A stretch of 64,000 bases of DNA from Nitrospirales bacterium (GTDB taxonomy: Bacteria > Nitrospirota > Nitrospiria > Nitrospirales > UBA8639): positions 889,147 to 953,146 of the forward strand of contig JALDRJ010000002.1 of assembly GCA_031315865.1 (NCBI GenBank), in the 5' to 3' direction. Under the pieces are notes generated by a model. It searched no databases. It had not been told where the DNA came from and saw only the letters and a list, made by a program, of their open reading frames with translations. The position numbers and the translations under genes were made by a program. This document shows positions 27,480 to 35,692 of this stretch, piece after piece (position 1 is the stretch's first letter; each line of letters begins with the position of its first letter).

Positions 27480-27840
27480 GGTAGATAGTTCATCGATCGG
27501 GCGCACGTGGCCAGCATGTATGACTCATTGCTTGGGTTATTTTCACTGGACATGAATCGACGAATAAGTCCTTTTCTACAATAGAAATAATGTTATCAAC
27601 CATTCGGCAACAGTTTGGCAAGATTTTTTTAGCCCTAGAGATAGGGCTTGAAGGGTAGAGCCAATAGGACGATGAGGTCTGTGGCTTCACATTCGGAGAA
27701 TGAAGTTGATGAGCAAGAAAATTCTTACTTTCCTGTTCTGCTGCTTAAATTTCCCCACCTTCCTGCATGTTGTATCCACGGCATGACGCTGGTATAAAGA
27801 TTTAAATATCAATCGACTTGATGGCTCATGCCGGATCACA

Positions 27841-27968
27841 TCAGACCGATTGACTATGCCTTGGCCGGAAAGGCAACTGCCTCCTGACAGGATGACACAG
27901 GAACAGGACAAGCCAACCAGAAGCTACTCGAATAATCGTTTCGAAGCCTCCGGTTGGTTTTTTTTTGA
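27841..27968 (+). promoter_or_regulatory. candidate structured leader of the Mrp cluster
   Basis: Upstream of mrpE, the plus strand has several short hairpins: AGGCAACTGCCT (27871-27882) and TCCTGACAGGA (27882-27892), followed by a terminator-like hairpin. GCCTCCGG near 27946-27953 can pair either inside the terminator region or with CCGGAAAGGC near 27865-27874, so two exclusive folds are possible. This is the layout of an attenuator or riboswitch. Na+ and Li+ riboswitches are known before antiporter operons in other bacteria, but I cannot match this sequence to a class. Confidence 0.4.
27912..27968 (+). terminator. terminator-like hairpin in the mrp leader
   Basis: CCAACC (27912-27917, give or take one base) pairs with GGTTGG (about 27952-27957), enclosing an inner TCGAA/TTCGA stem, and is followed directly by nine T. 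It lies about 50 bases before the first gene of the Mrp cluster, so readthrough must be possible, which suggests attenuation. Confidence 0.6.
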
Positions 27969-28016
27969 GGAAGAGAGACGACGCGTGAACAGCCGAAGTC
28001 TCGACTGATACAGATT

Positions 28017-28523
28017 ATGACAACCAGATCACGACCGATTTCTTCGAAATTTTTAGCCCTCAAAACTACCGCCTTATTTGTCTTGTGGATCATGTTGTCA
28101 GCCCGCTTCGACTGGATCCATCTCACGCTGGGACTGGCTCTGTCCTTTTCGGTGGCCTGGATCAATTCCGGCCATTCCCCCTTTGTCCCCAAATTTCGAT
28201 TGTGGGGCAACGTTGTCATGTACCTGCCGTGGCTCTTTTGGAAGATTGTCCAAAGCAGTCTTCATGTCTCAAAGCTGATTCTTCACCCATCGCTTCCCAT
28301 TAAACCTCAGTTAATCCACGTTGAGACGAAACTTGGACATCACGCCGCGATGGTGCTTCTTGGCAATTCAATCACGTTGACCCCTGGAACGATTACCGCA
28401 GAAGTCGATAGAAACACACTCATCGTTCACGCGTTGGATCATGCGTCAGGAGAGGATGTGACCAAAAAGAGAATCGAAGCCAAAATTGCTGAAATCTTTA
28501 AGGACGAAGAACCGGATTTATGA
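28017..28523 (+). CDS. mrpE: MrpE/MnhE, cation antiporter subunit E
   Basis: A 168-residue protein with two or three N-terminal membrane helices (about 15-50 and 65-85) and a cytoplasmic domain carrying the MnhE pattern: GNVVMYLPWLFWKIVQSSLH, then LGNSITLTPGTITAEVD and LIVHALDH. MrpE is an essential small subunit of the multi-subunit Na+/H+ antiporter, thought to help assembly. It is the first gene of the cluster; its stop overlaps the start of mrpF by four bases. Expression is likely controlled by the structured leader just upstream. Confidence 0.9.
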   Translation: MTTRSRPISSKFLALKTTALFVLWIMLSARFDWIHLTLGLALSFSVAWINSGHSPFVPKFRLWGNVVMYLPWLFWKIVQSSLHVSKLILHPSLPIKPQLIHVETKLGHHAAMVLLGNSITLTPGTITAEVDRNTLIVHALDHASGEDVTKKRIEAKIAEIFKDEEPDL

Positions 28524-28786
28524 AAATTTTCCTTCTCGGTGTGTTGGGGATTTTGGCTGTTCTCATCGGAGCCTACCTGTATCGTGTGCTTCAAGGCCCC
28601 ACGATTTTCGATCGTGTATTAGGTCTCAACGGGATCTCCACGAAAGCGATTATTCTACTCGTGCTTATCGGAGCGTACTTCGAACGTGTCGATATGTTCG
28701 TGGACATTTCAACGGGATATGCGTTGCTCAACTTGGTCGGAGCTCTGGCCGTCGCCAAGTACTTGGAACAGAAAGGACTTCCCTAG
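28520..28786 (+). CDS. mrpF: MrpF/MnhF, cation antiporter subunit F
   Basis: An 88-residue protein with three membrane helices. The conserved MrpF features are visible: YRVLQGPTIFDRVLGLNGIS after helix 1, ILLVLIGAYFERVDMFVDIS, and the final YALLNLVGALAVAKYLEQKG with the membrane-embedded D of FVDIS. It overlaps mrpE by four bases and ends one base before mrpG. MrpF sits beside the NuoJ-like elements of the complex. Confidence 0.92.
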   Translation: MKIFLLGVLGILAVLIGAYLYRVLQGPTIFDRVLGLNGISTKAIILLVLIGAYFERVDMFVDISTGYALLNLVGALAVAKYLEQKGLP

Positions 28787-28787
28787 C

Positions 28788-29087
28788 ATGGACGTGTTGT
28801 CCATCATCTTTATCCTGGCCGGCCTGTTTTTCTTGATCGTCGCCGCGATCGGCGTGATCAGGTTACCGGATGTGTTCAGCCGTTCTCATGCCGTGTCCCT
28901 GACGGACAGCTTGGGCGCCTTTCTGATGTTGGTGGGTATCGCGCTCCATGAAGGGCTCAGTACAAACATGCTCAAAATCATCGCCGTCTTGGCCTTGCTC
29001 TATATTCAAAATCCAGTCATCGCGCATGCCACGGTGCGTGCGGCTCTTCGCGCGGGATTGAAACCCTGGAAACAAGGAACTCCATGA
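28788..29087 (+). CDS. mrpG: MrpG/MnhG, cation antiporter subunit G
   Basis: A 99-residue protein from the ATG at 28788, just after the mrpF stop; a longer in-frame start lies inside mrpF and is rejected. Three membrane helices; the signature GVIRLPDVFSRSHAVSLTDS is typical of MrpG (usually RLPDxYxRxHAxxxxxT). The stop overlaps the next ATG (ATGA), so translation is coupled. It is a structural subunit of the Mrp antiporter. Confidence 0.92.
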   Translation: MDVLSIIFILAGLFFLIVAAIGVIRLPDVFSRSHAVSLTDSLGAFLMLVGIALHEGLSTNMLKIIAVLALLYIQNPVIAHATVRAALRAGLKPWKQGTP

Positions 29088-29614
29088 CGTTTTCGTACGA
29101 AATCCCCCTGCTCATTTTGCTCCTCGTCACGGCCGCCGGTGCGATATTAGTCAAAGATCTGATGAGCGCGATCTTGCTTCTCGGCTCCTACAGTTTTTTC
29201 CTATCGTTGGTGTGGGGATGGCTGGGAGCGGTAGATGTGGCGTTCGTGGAAGCGGTCGTAGGAGCGGGATTGGCCACGGTGCTGTTCTTGCTCACCCTGT
29301 TCGGGACCGCGCCGAAAGACAGTCGACTTCGCCGGCCACCGCCCCCGATGGCAGCCCTGGTGGCGCTCCCCCTGTTGGGCGTGCTTTTACTGTATGCGGC
29401 AAAGGACCTCCCTCAATTCGGTGACCCCCATTCACCGCCAAGTGTCCATATTTCGCCAACTTACCTCGAACAGAGTTATCAGGATACGCACACCCCAAAT
29501 GTCGTGACGGCCGTCCTGATGGACTACCGCTCACTCGATACCATGGTCGAAACCGTGGTGATTTTCACGGCTGGAATTGCGTGCGCGCTCCTGCTCCGGA
29601 GGCAAAGCTCATGA
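29084..29614 (+). CDS. detached C-terminal part of MrpA (MbhD/MbhE-like)
   Basis: A 176-residue membrane protein. Residues 1-80 match the DUF4040/MbhD region (LVKDLMSAILLLGSYSFFLS, VDVAFVEAVVGAGLATVLFL); residues 85-176 match the MbhE-like end (YRSLDTMVETVVIFTAGIAC). In most Mrp systems these domains are fused to the C-terminus of the NuoL-like MrpA. Here they form their own gene, as in membrane-bound hydrogenase clusters, and the NuoL-like protein is encoded separately at 31908. It overlaps both neighbours by four bases. Confidence 0.85.
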   Translation: MTFSYEIPLLILLLVTAAGAILVKDLMSAILLLGSYSFFLSLVWGWLGAVDVAFVEAVVGAGLATVLFLLTLFGTAPKDSRLRRPPPPMAALVALPLLGVLLLYAAKDLPQFGDPHSPPSVHISPTYLEQSYQDTHTPNVVTAVLMDYRSLDTMVETVVIFTAGIACALLLRRQSS

Positions 29615-30063
29615 TTAAACCTCATGACAGCATCATCGTTCAGACTCTTGGACGGTTTGTGATTCCGGTCATTCAAATCTTTGGGCTGTACGTCTTGTTC
29701 TTCGGGCAATATGGCCCCGGTGGCGGGTTTGTCGGAGGCGTAATCCTCGGGACCGGTATGATCTTATCCGTGTTGATCTTCGGTCATGATGCATCCCGGA
29801 GTCAGATTGCGAGACACGTATTGCATGGAGACGGAGTGGGCATGTTGATCTACGCGGGGGTCGGCGGCCTGTGCATGATAGGCGGCGGGGAATTTCTCAA
29901 CTATGCGAATCTTGAAATTCCCGGTCTTGAAACAGCCTCAAGACGATCATTAGGAATTGTGTTGACTCAAATCGGCGTGGCCGTGGATGTGGCGGTCACC
30001 GCTGTCTCCATCGTCTTCAGCCTTTCTGCTGAAGAGATTATCGAGGATTCATTGAATGACTGA
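29611..30063 (+). CDS. mrpB: MrpB/MnhB, cation antiporter subunit B
   Basis: A 150-residue protein starting at the ATG that overlaps the previous stop (ATGA). It has four membrane helices and the signature IPVIQIFGLYVLFFGQYGPG followed by GGFVGGVILGTGMIL, as in all MrpB/MbhF proteins. The final part, GVAVDVAVTAVSIVFSLSAE, closes the domain. Translation is coupled on both sides (eight-base overlap with mrpC). Confidence 0.92.
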   Translation: MIKPHDSIIVQTLGRFVIPVIQIFGLYVLFFGQYGPGGGFVGGVILGTGMILSVLIFGHDASRSQIARHVLHGDGVGMLIYAGVGGLCMIGGGEFLNYANLEIPGLETASRRSLGIVLTQIGVAVDVAVTAVSIVFSLSAEEIIEDSLND

Positions 30064-30433
30064 TCTTTTTTCAGCGGTCTTTCAGCGCCCGAATTTTTTG
30101 ACCTTTGTCATCATTTTCTTGTGGGGGTTCTACATCATGGTGACGAGGTACAATCTCGTCAAAAAACTGGTCGGCATGTATCTGCTCCAAACCAGCGTGA
30201 TCTTTTTTCTGGTGTCCATTAGCGCGAAGAAGAACTCAACGGCTCCCATCCTTCTCTCGACGACCGAACCCGTGCAAGCCATAAACTACGCCAATCCCTT
30301 GCCGCACGTGCTGACCCTGACGGCGATTGTGGTGGGCGTGGCCACGCTGGGAGTCGCACTGGCCCTGTGCGCCGCGATCTATCGCCGGTACGGCAGTCTT
30401 GATGAAGAAGAAATCCTGAAAAAGCTAGAATGA
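30056..30433 (+). CDS. mrpC: MrpC/NuoK-like subunit
   Basis: A 125-residue protein with three membrane helices. It has the MrpC pattern: FLWGFYIMVTRYNLVKKLVG (matching GxY), then QTSVIFFLVSISAKKNSTAP, and the last helix PHVLTLTAIVVGVATLGVAL with the expected LTAIVVG motif. It corresponds to NuoK of complex I. Overlaps mrpB by eight bases and mrpD by four. Confidence 0.9.
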   Translation: MTDLFSAVFQRPNFLTFVIIFLWGFYIMVTRYNLVKKLVGMYLLQTSVIFFLVSISAKKNSTAPILLSTTEPVQAINYANPLPHVLTLTAIVVGVATLGVALALCAAIYRRYGSLDEEEILKKLE

Positions 30434-31899
30434 GTTATCACCTGCCAGCCCTTCTCTTTCTTCTTCCCTTATTGGCGGCGATTTCCATGCCGGTCGTCTG
30501 CCTGAAGCATCGTCAGTGGAGCCGGCCTCTTTCTCTGGCCGTGCTTGCCGCCATGGTGGCAGTTTCACTCGTAAACGTCATCAGCATCGTCAAACATGGA
30601 GAAGTCCGGTACGCCTTTAGCGGATGGGCCGCGCCATTGGGCATCGAGTGGGTCGCTGATGCCTTGGCGAGTATCATCATGGTGCTCTTGAGCGTCCTGG
30701 GGTTTTTGGCGATCGTGTTCATCGGTCCCACTTCGCCCAAAGACCTGGGGCCCCGGATTGTCCACTTTTATATCCTGATCCTGCTCCTGATTTCGTCGCT
30801 CACAGGAATCGTCTTTGCGGGTGATTTATTCAATCTGTTCGTGTTTTTAGAAGTGGCGGCCATCTCCAGCTATGCGCTCATCGGCGTGGCGGGGGGACGC
30901 GCGCTCTTCGCTGCATTCCGGTACCTCGTCCTGGGGACGCTCGGCGCGTCTCTCTATTTACTGGGTGTCAGCTATTTCTACGCTGCCAGTGGGACCCTCA
31001 ATATGGCTGACATGGCCGAAAAACTTCCTCAATTATTAACCTCCAAAGCCGTGATAGGCGGTCTGCTTTTCATGTTCATTGGCTTGGGCATCAAGATGGC
31101 CATGGTCCCGTTCCATGCCTGGCTGCCTGACGCCTATACCTATGCCCCGGAATCCATTTCCCCCATCTTGGCCGCACTCGTCACGAAAGTGGCTCTTCTA
31201 GGATGGGTTCGCATCATCTATTGGGTGCTCGGCGCTAAAGCCATTGTCCATGATATTCCAGTGCTCCTGCTCGTCGGCGTGCTTGGCACGCTGGCGACGA
31301 TCATCGGAGCCGTCCTGGCTCTCGCCCAGCGCGACATCAAGATGATGTTTGCGTATGGCGGCATTTCTCATATCGGCATCATCCTGATCGGCATCAGCCA
31401 GGGCAATCAAACAGGATTTGTCGGCGGCGTCTTTTATTTACTCAATGACGCCGTCATGCAAGCCGCGTTGTTCTTTCTGGCAGGCATAGCTATTTCCCAA
31501 TACGGTATCCGGACGGTGGATGAAATGGGGAAACTGGGAAAACGTGCGCCCCTGTTCACCGGTGCGTTGATCGTGGTGGCGTTGGGCATGATCGGACTCC
31601 CTCCAACCGGAGGATTTTTTGGAAAATGGTACATTATTCTTGGCGCCCTCGAAGCGGATAACTATGTCGCTGTGATCGCGGTCCTGCTCTCCACGCTTCT
31701 GACCTTAGCGTATTTCGTGAAACTCTTTGAAGGCATTTTTCGCGCGACAACGGCCTCACCGGACATCCCCGAGGACGACATGCCCTTTGCTTGTCGATTG
31801 AGTGTGGGCGCGACGTCCGCGGCAGTGATCATCCTTGGCCTTTTTAGCGATCCGATCGTCCAATTGTTATTGAGCCAGGCTCTTCCTCCGGGGTTGTAA
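30430..31899 (+). CDS. mrpD: MrpD, NuoN/M-type antiporter subunit
   Basis: A 489-residue protein with about fourteen membrane helices. Conserved pumping features are seen: the glutamate in LFNLFVFLEVAAISSYALIG, the PFHAWLPDAYTYAPESISPI region with its broken helix, and the IKMMFAYGGISHIGIILIG helix with lysine. The end has GLPPTGGFFGKWYIILGALE. MrpD is one of the two large antiporter subunits and carries H+ or Na+. It precedes the NuoL-like gene by eight bases. Confidence 0.92.
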   Translation: MSYHLPALLFLLPLLAAISMPVVCLKHRQWSRPLSLAVLAAMVAVSLVNVISIVKHGEVRYAFSGWAAPLGIEWVADALASIIMVLLSVLGFLAIVFIGPTSPKDLGPRIVHFYILILLLISSLTGIVFAGDLFNLFVFLEVAAISSYALIGVAGGRALFAAFRYLVLGTLGASLYLLGVSYFYAASGTLNMADMAEKLPQLLTSKAVIGGLLFMFIGLGIKMAMVPFHAWLPDAYTYAPESISPILAALVTKVALLGWVRIIYWVLGAKAIVHDIPVLLLVGVLGTLATIIGAVLALAQRDIKMMFAYGGISHIGIILIGISQGNQTGFVGGVFYLLNDAVMQAALFFLAGIAISQYGIRTVDEMGKLGKRAPLFTGALIVVALGMIGLPPTGGFFGKWYIILGALEADNYVAVIAVLLSTLLTLAYFVKLFEGIFRATTASPDIPEDDMPFACRLSVGATSAAVIILGLFSDPIVQLLLSQALPPGL

Positions 31900-31907
31900 G
31901 GAAACTC

Positions 31908-34010
31908 ATGATTCTCTTCGCGCTCATCCCCCTGCTCCCGCTTCTCGCCTCTCTCATCCTTGCGCTCGGAGGACGACGATGGGGTGAACGGAGTCATCGA
32001 GTCGGCATTCCCGCCATCGGTCTCTCCTTTGGGTTATCGGTCCTCGCGTTCATCGAGGTGATGAGGAACGGCGCTTTTATGATTTCTCTCTATCGTCTCT
32101 TTCAGTCGGGGTCCTTGACGATCGACCTCAACTTCTATGTCGATCAACTCACTGTCCTGTTGTTGCTGTTGGTCACGGGAGTCAGCACGATCGTGCACGT
32201 GTACTCGTCCCGCTACATGATCGGCGATCCCCGATACAATCGGTTTTTTTCAGTCATCGCGTTGTTTACGTCTTCGATGATCGTGCTGGTGATGAGCGGT
32301 AACCTCTTGATGTTGCTCGTCAGCTGGGAAGTCATGGGCCTCTGTTCCTATCTGTTGATCTCTCATGCCTCCCAAAGACCATCGGCCTGTCGCGCGGCAA
32401 CCAAGGCCTTTTTAGTCAATGCGGTAGCGGATGTGGGCTTGAGCTTCGGCATTATCCTCACGTTTTTGACCTTTCATACGTTGGATATCCAGACCATTCT
32501 CTCTCAAGCTGGAACCATGGAAGACCAGACGATCAATATCCTGGGATGGGTGGGACTCGATCTTTACGTCAACCCTCTCCATTTGATTCCCTTCTTGTTG
32601 TTTTTGGGGGCCATGGGGAAATCCGCTCAGATTCCGTTCCATGTCTGGTTGCCATTCGCCATGGAAGCGCCCACGCCTGTCTCGGCCCTCATTCACGCGG
32701 CCACCATGGTGAACGCCGGCCCCTTCCTGTTGGTACGATTGAGTCCGCTGATCATGCTCTCACCATTTGCCATGACGTTCATGGCGGTCATTGGCGCCGC
32801 GACAGCCGTGTTTGCGGGCATTGTGTCCTTAACCCAATCGGACATCAAGAAAATTTTGGCCTACTCGACGATCAGTCAAATCGGGTTCATGATTATGACC
32901 TGTGGCTTGGGCGCGTTTGCTGTGGCGATTTTTCACTTGCTCTCCCATGGGTGCTATAAAGCATTTTTCTTTCTTTCCACCGGCAATGCGCTCCGGTCCG
33001 TGGACCCAAGCCATATGCACGGTTCGAATACGCATCCAGTGCCGCAACGCGGGTTCGGAGTTCTGCACGGTGGCGCGCTCTTACTGTCATTGATTCCACC
33101 ATTTGTGTTGTTCTCCGGGTCCTATGGATATTTGTGGGAAATCACCGGCTTTGCCGCTGCCTCGGTCGGGTTCAAGCTCATTGGCCTCATTACGGTGTTC
33201 GTGGCCTCGGTGTCAATTTTTCGCGGTGTGTTTTCGTTATTTACGCACGGGCCCAAGACCTATTGGCCGACGATCGGCATCCATGCCTCAGCCATCTCAT
33301 CCATTACACCAAAATTTGTCAATGGTTCCGTATTGACGGGACTCCTCGTGACCATACTTGTCATGGGTGGTGTCATGACGTGGTTTTGGAGTTGGTTCGC
33401 ATACTTTCTTTCGCCGGCACTGCCCATCCCTGAACTTTCCCTCAATGAGGGAAATCCCGTTAGCGGTGTTTACATTTGGCTGCTTATCGCGCTAGGAATT
33501 GCCGTGGCGGGATGGAGCTATGCGTACATGATGCAGAGTCGACCTTCACGACCCATCATGGCTCCGGCAGGCCTGAAGACTCGGCTGTATCTCTTATTCT
33601 GGAATAAATTCTACGTTGACGAAATCTATGACAGATATCTCGTTAATCCCACCATCCGATTCGCGCATTGGCTCTGGCAAAACATCGATATGGCCGTGGT
33701 TGATCGATTCATCCATGGCATCGCGTCCTCTACCGTTTTTTCGGCTCGATGGCTCTGGAGAGTCGTCGACATTAAAGGCATAGATCGGGTCGTCATGGGC
33801 ATCGGACAGCAGAGCGTGGGAATAGGCCGTTGGCTCTGGCAAGTCGTCGATATCCGTTGGTTAGAACAAAAAGTCGGGCAGGTCGGCAAACAAGCCGATG
33901 CGGCAGGGCACTTGTTGCAAGAGGCGGAGCCTCGAACCCTCCAGCACCAATTGCTCGTCATGATCCTGTGGCTCGTATTGGCGACCGGGCTTCTCTATAT
34001 CTTAGTTTGA
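31908..34010 (+). CDS. NuoL-like antiporter subunit with repeat-extended lateral helix
   Basis: A 700-residue NuoL/MrpA-N-type protein. Pumping motifs are intact: FYVDQLTVLLLLLVTGVSTI, the glutamate in LLVSWEVMGLCSYLLISHAS, IPFHVWLPFAMEAPTPVSAL, and IKKILAYSTISQIGFMIMTC. After the FYVDEIYDRYLVNP motif the C-terminus carries three consecutive 27-residue repeats beginning WLWQNID, WLWRVVD and WLWQVVD, then a final membrane helix. It is longer than E. coli NuoL (613). It lacks the MrpA C-terminal domains, which are encoded at 29084. The repeats should extend the amphipathic helix that runs along neighbouring pump subunits. Confidence 0.88.
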   Translation: MILFALIPLLPLLASLILALGGRRWGERSHRVGIPAIGLSFGLSVLAFIEVMRNGAFMISLYRLFQSGSLTIDLNFYVDQLTVLLLLLVTGVSTIVHVYSSRYMIGDPRYNRFFSVIALFTSSMIVLVMSGNLLMLLVSWEVMGLCSYLLISHASQRPSACRAATKAFLVNAVADVGLSFGIILTFLTFHTLDIQTILSQAGTMEDQTINILGWVGLDLYVNPLHLIPFLLFLGAMGKSAQIPFHVWLPFAMEAPTPVSALIHAATMVNAGPFLLVRLSPLIMLSPFAMTFMAVIGAATAVFAGIVSLTQSDIKKILAYSTISQIGFMIMTCGLGAFAVAIFHLLSHGCYKAFFFLSTGNALRSVDPSHMHGSNTHPVPQRGFGVLHGGALLLSLIPPFVLFSGSYGYLWEITGFAAASVGFKLIGLITVFVASVSIFRGVFSLFTHGPKTYWPTIGIHASAISSITPKFVNGSVLTGLLVTILVMGGVMTWFWSWFAYFLSPALPIPELSLNEGNPVSGVYIWLLIALGIAVAGWSYAYMMQSRPSRPIMAPAGLKTRLYLLFWNKFYVDEIYDRYLVNPTIRFAHWLWQNIDMAVVDRFIHGIASSTVFSARWLWRVVDIKGIDRVVMGIGQQSVGIGRWLWQVVDIRWLEQKVGQVGKQADAAGHLLQEAEPRTLQHQLLVMILWLVLATGLLYILV
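33669..33911 (+). repeat. three in-frame 81-bp coding repeats
   Basis: Units start at 33669, 33750 and 33831, each opening with TGGCTCTGG and coding WLW[QR]-x-[IV]-D; the spacing is exactly 81 bases (27 codons). Later positions conserve a hydrophobic-D-hydrophobic and G-I/Q pattern (DRFIHGI, DRVVMGI, EQKVGQV). The nuo-operon NuoL has a similar 26-residue repeat twice from W575. Confidence 0.8.
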
Positions 34011-34013
34011 GGG

Positions 34014-34058
34014 AGATGCTGAAAAAAGCTGGCAGCTTCGTTGAAAGAGCTGTTTAAC
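34014..34058 (-). repeat. interspersed repeat, copy C (degenerate)
   Basis: Between the NuoL-like and NuoM-like genes, GCTGAAAAAAGCTGGCAGCT followed by TCGTT matches the reverse complement of copies A and B at 20 of 25 positions each. It fills most of the 89-base gap. Confidence 0.45.
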
Positions 34059-34099
34059 AGAGACACGGTACGCTATCTTTCAAACAAGGAATCCGTCTC

Positions 34100-35620
34100 A
34101 TGACTCTCTTGATGGATCATTTCATTAGCTTCATGATTGCCGTTCCGTTTTTAGGGATCGGCGTCCTGGCCTTCGTCCGTGACGAAGAATGGATTCGCCG
34201 AGTGGCCTTTGGTTCGACGATGGTGGAGTTTTTCCTGTCGCTGGTCCTCTGGGACCGTTTCGACGTCACGCAACAGGGCATGCAATTCGTCGAACGCGTG
34301 GAGTGGATGCCGACGTTCAACATCCAGTATGCCGTCGGGGTCGATGGGATCAGCATTTTGTTGGTCCTGCTGACAGCCCTCCTCTGTCCCCTTTGCGTGC
34401 TCTGCTCGTGGACCAGCATTACGACCAGAGTTCGGGCGTACCTGTCGCTGATCCTGCTGGTTGAAGGCGCGATGATCGTGGTGTTTACGGCCCTGGATCT
34501 GTTCCTGTTTTTCATGCTCTGGGAGCTCACGATGATCCCCATGTATTTCATGATCATCCTTTGGGGCGGGCCCAATCGCATCACGGCGGGGATAAAATTC
34601 GTACTATACAGCCTCACCGGCAGTTTGTTGCTGCTGGTGGGCATCCTTGGCCTCTATTTGAACGGAGGCCATACCTATGATCTGCTAGTCTTGACGGAAC
34701 AAACCTACGCCGTTTCGACGCAATTTTGGTTGTTCCTGGCATTGTTTTTAGCATTTGCCATTAAAATGCCGATGGTGCCCTTTCATACCTGGTTACCGGA
34801 CGCACATTCCGAAGCGCCAACGGCTGGCAGCGTGATCTTGGCGGGAGTCCTGCTGAAGATGGGAGGCTATGGATTCTTGCGTTTTTGTTTGCCGATGTTT
34901 CCGGAGGCTTCCGTGCAATTCGCACCGTATATTCTCTGGCTCTCGGTATTGGCTATCGTCTATGGCGGATATATGGCGCTGGCCCAGTCCGATCTCAAGA
35001 AACTGGTAGCCTATTCTTCCGTCTCTCACATGGGGTTTGTTACACTTGGCATTTTTGTCTTCAACAACCAGGGCATTCAAGGCGCTATTCTACAAATGTT
35101 CAATCATGGCATTACGACCGCGGCATTGTTTATTTCCGTCGGACAACTCTATGACCGGACCCATAGCCGCGCGATCGGCGATTACGGGGGGCTGCACAAA
35201 CCGATGCCCAAGTTTGTGGCGTTCTTTTTCCTGTTCTCCGTGGCGGCGTTTGGACTGCCGGGAACCTGCAACTTCATCGGAGAATTCCTGGTTTTGGTCG
35301 GAACGTCCTATACCAGCTTTACCATGGTCCTGCTATCCATGGGCGGGATTGTGTTAGCCGCAGCATACATGTTGTGGATGCTGCAAAAGGTGGCACTGGG
35401 TGAACCCAATACCAAGGTGGCGGAGGTGCTTCCTGACTTGTCGAATCGGGAATTGGCGACGGTCATTCCCCTGGCGATCCTCGTCCTGGGGATTGGATTG
35501 TACCCCGGGCCGTTAATGGAATTGATGGATGCCAGCGTCACGAATCTCGTCAATCAGATGGCGCAAGCCCCGTCTCAGATTGTCCTTGACACTGACGCGC
35601 CTATAAGAACATGGCCTTGA
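34100..35620 (+). CDS. NuoM-like antiporter subunit of the Mrp cluster
   Basis: A 506-residue NuoM-type protein with about fourteen membrane helices. Key elements: YAVGVDGISILLVLLTALLC, the glutamate in FLFFMLWELTMIPMYFMIIL, MPMVPFHTWLPDAHSEAPTA, the lysine helix LKKLVAYSSVSHMGFVTLGI, and GLPGTCNFIGEFLVLVG. It is closer to complex I NuoM than to MrpD. Canonical Mrp systems have only two large antiporter subunits; with MrpD and the NuoL-like protein this makes three in the cluster. The 89-base gap before it holds a repeat, but same strand and context imply the same operon. Confidence 0.9.
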   Translation: MTLLMDHFISFMIAVPFLGIGVLAFVRDEEWIRRVAFGSTMVEFFLSLVLWDRFDVTQQGMQFVERVEWMPTFNIQYAVGVDGISILLVLLTALLCPLCVLCSWTSITTRVRAYLSLILLVEGAMIVVFTALDLFLFFMLWELTMIPMYFMIILWGGPNRITAGIKFVLYSLTGSLLLLVGILGLYLNGGHTYDLLVLTEQTYAVSTQFWLFLALFLAFAIKMPMVPFHTWLPDAHSEAPTAGSVILAGVLLKMGGYGFLRFCLPMFPEASVQFAPYILWLSVLAIVYGGYMALAQSDLKKLVAYSSVSHMGFVTLGIFVFNNQGIQGAILQMFNHGITTAALFISVGQLYDRTHSRAIGDYGGLHKPMPKFVAFFFLFSVAAFGLPGTCNFIGEFLVLVGTSYTSFTMVLLSMGGIVLAAAYMLWMLQKVALGEPNTKVAEVLPDLSNRELATVIPLAILVLGIGLYPGPLMELMDASVTNLVNQMAQAPSQIVLDTDAPIRTWP

Positions 35621-35692
35621 TGTCAAGAGGACGGAGACATTTTAGCGTTCTCGTACCTTGACAACTGGACCAAGCGTGATTAACTGTAAAGT

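Noticed and set aside
27631..27648. AGCCCTA-GAGA-TAGGGCT hairpin as a terminator
   Set aside because: The T run lies before the stem on the plus strand and as A after it on the minus strand, so it fits neither direction.
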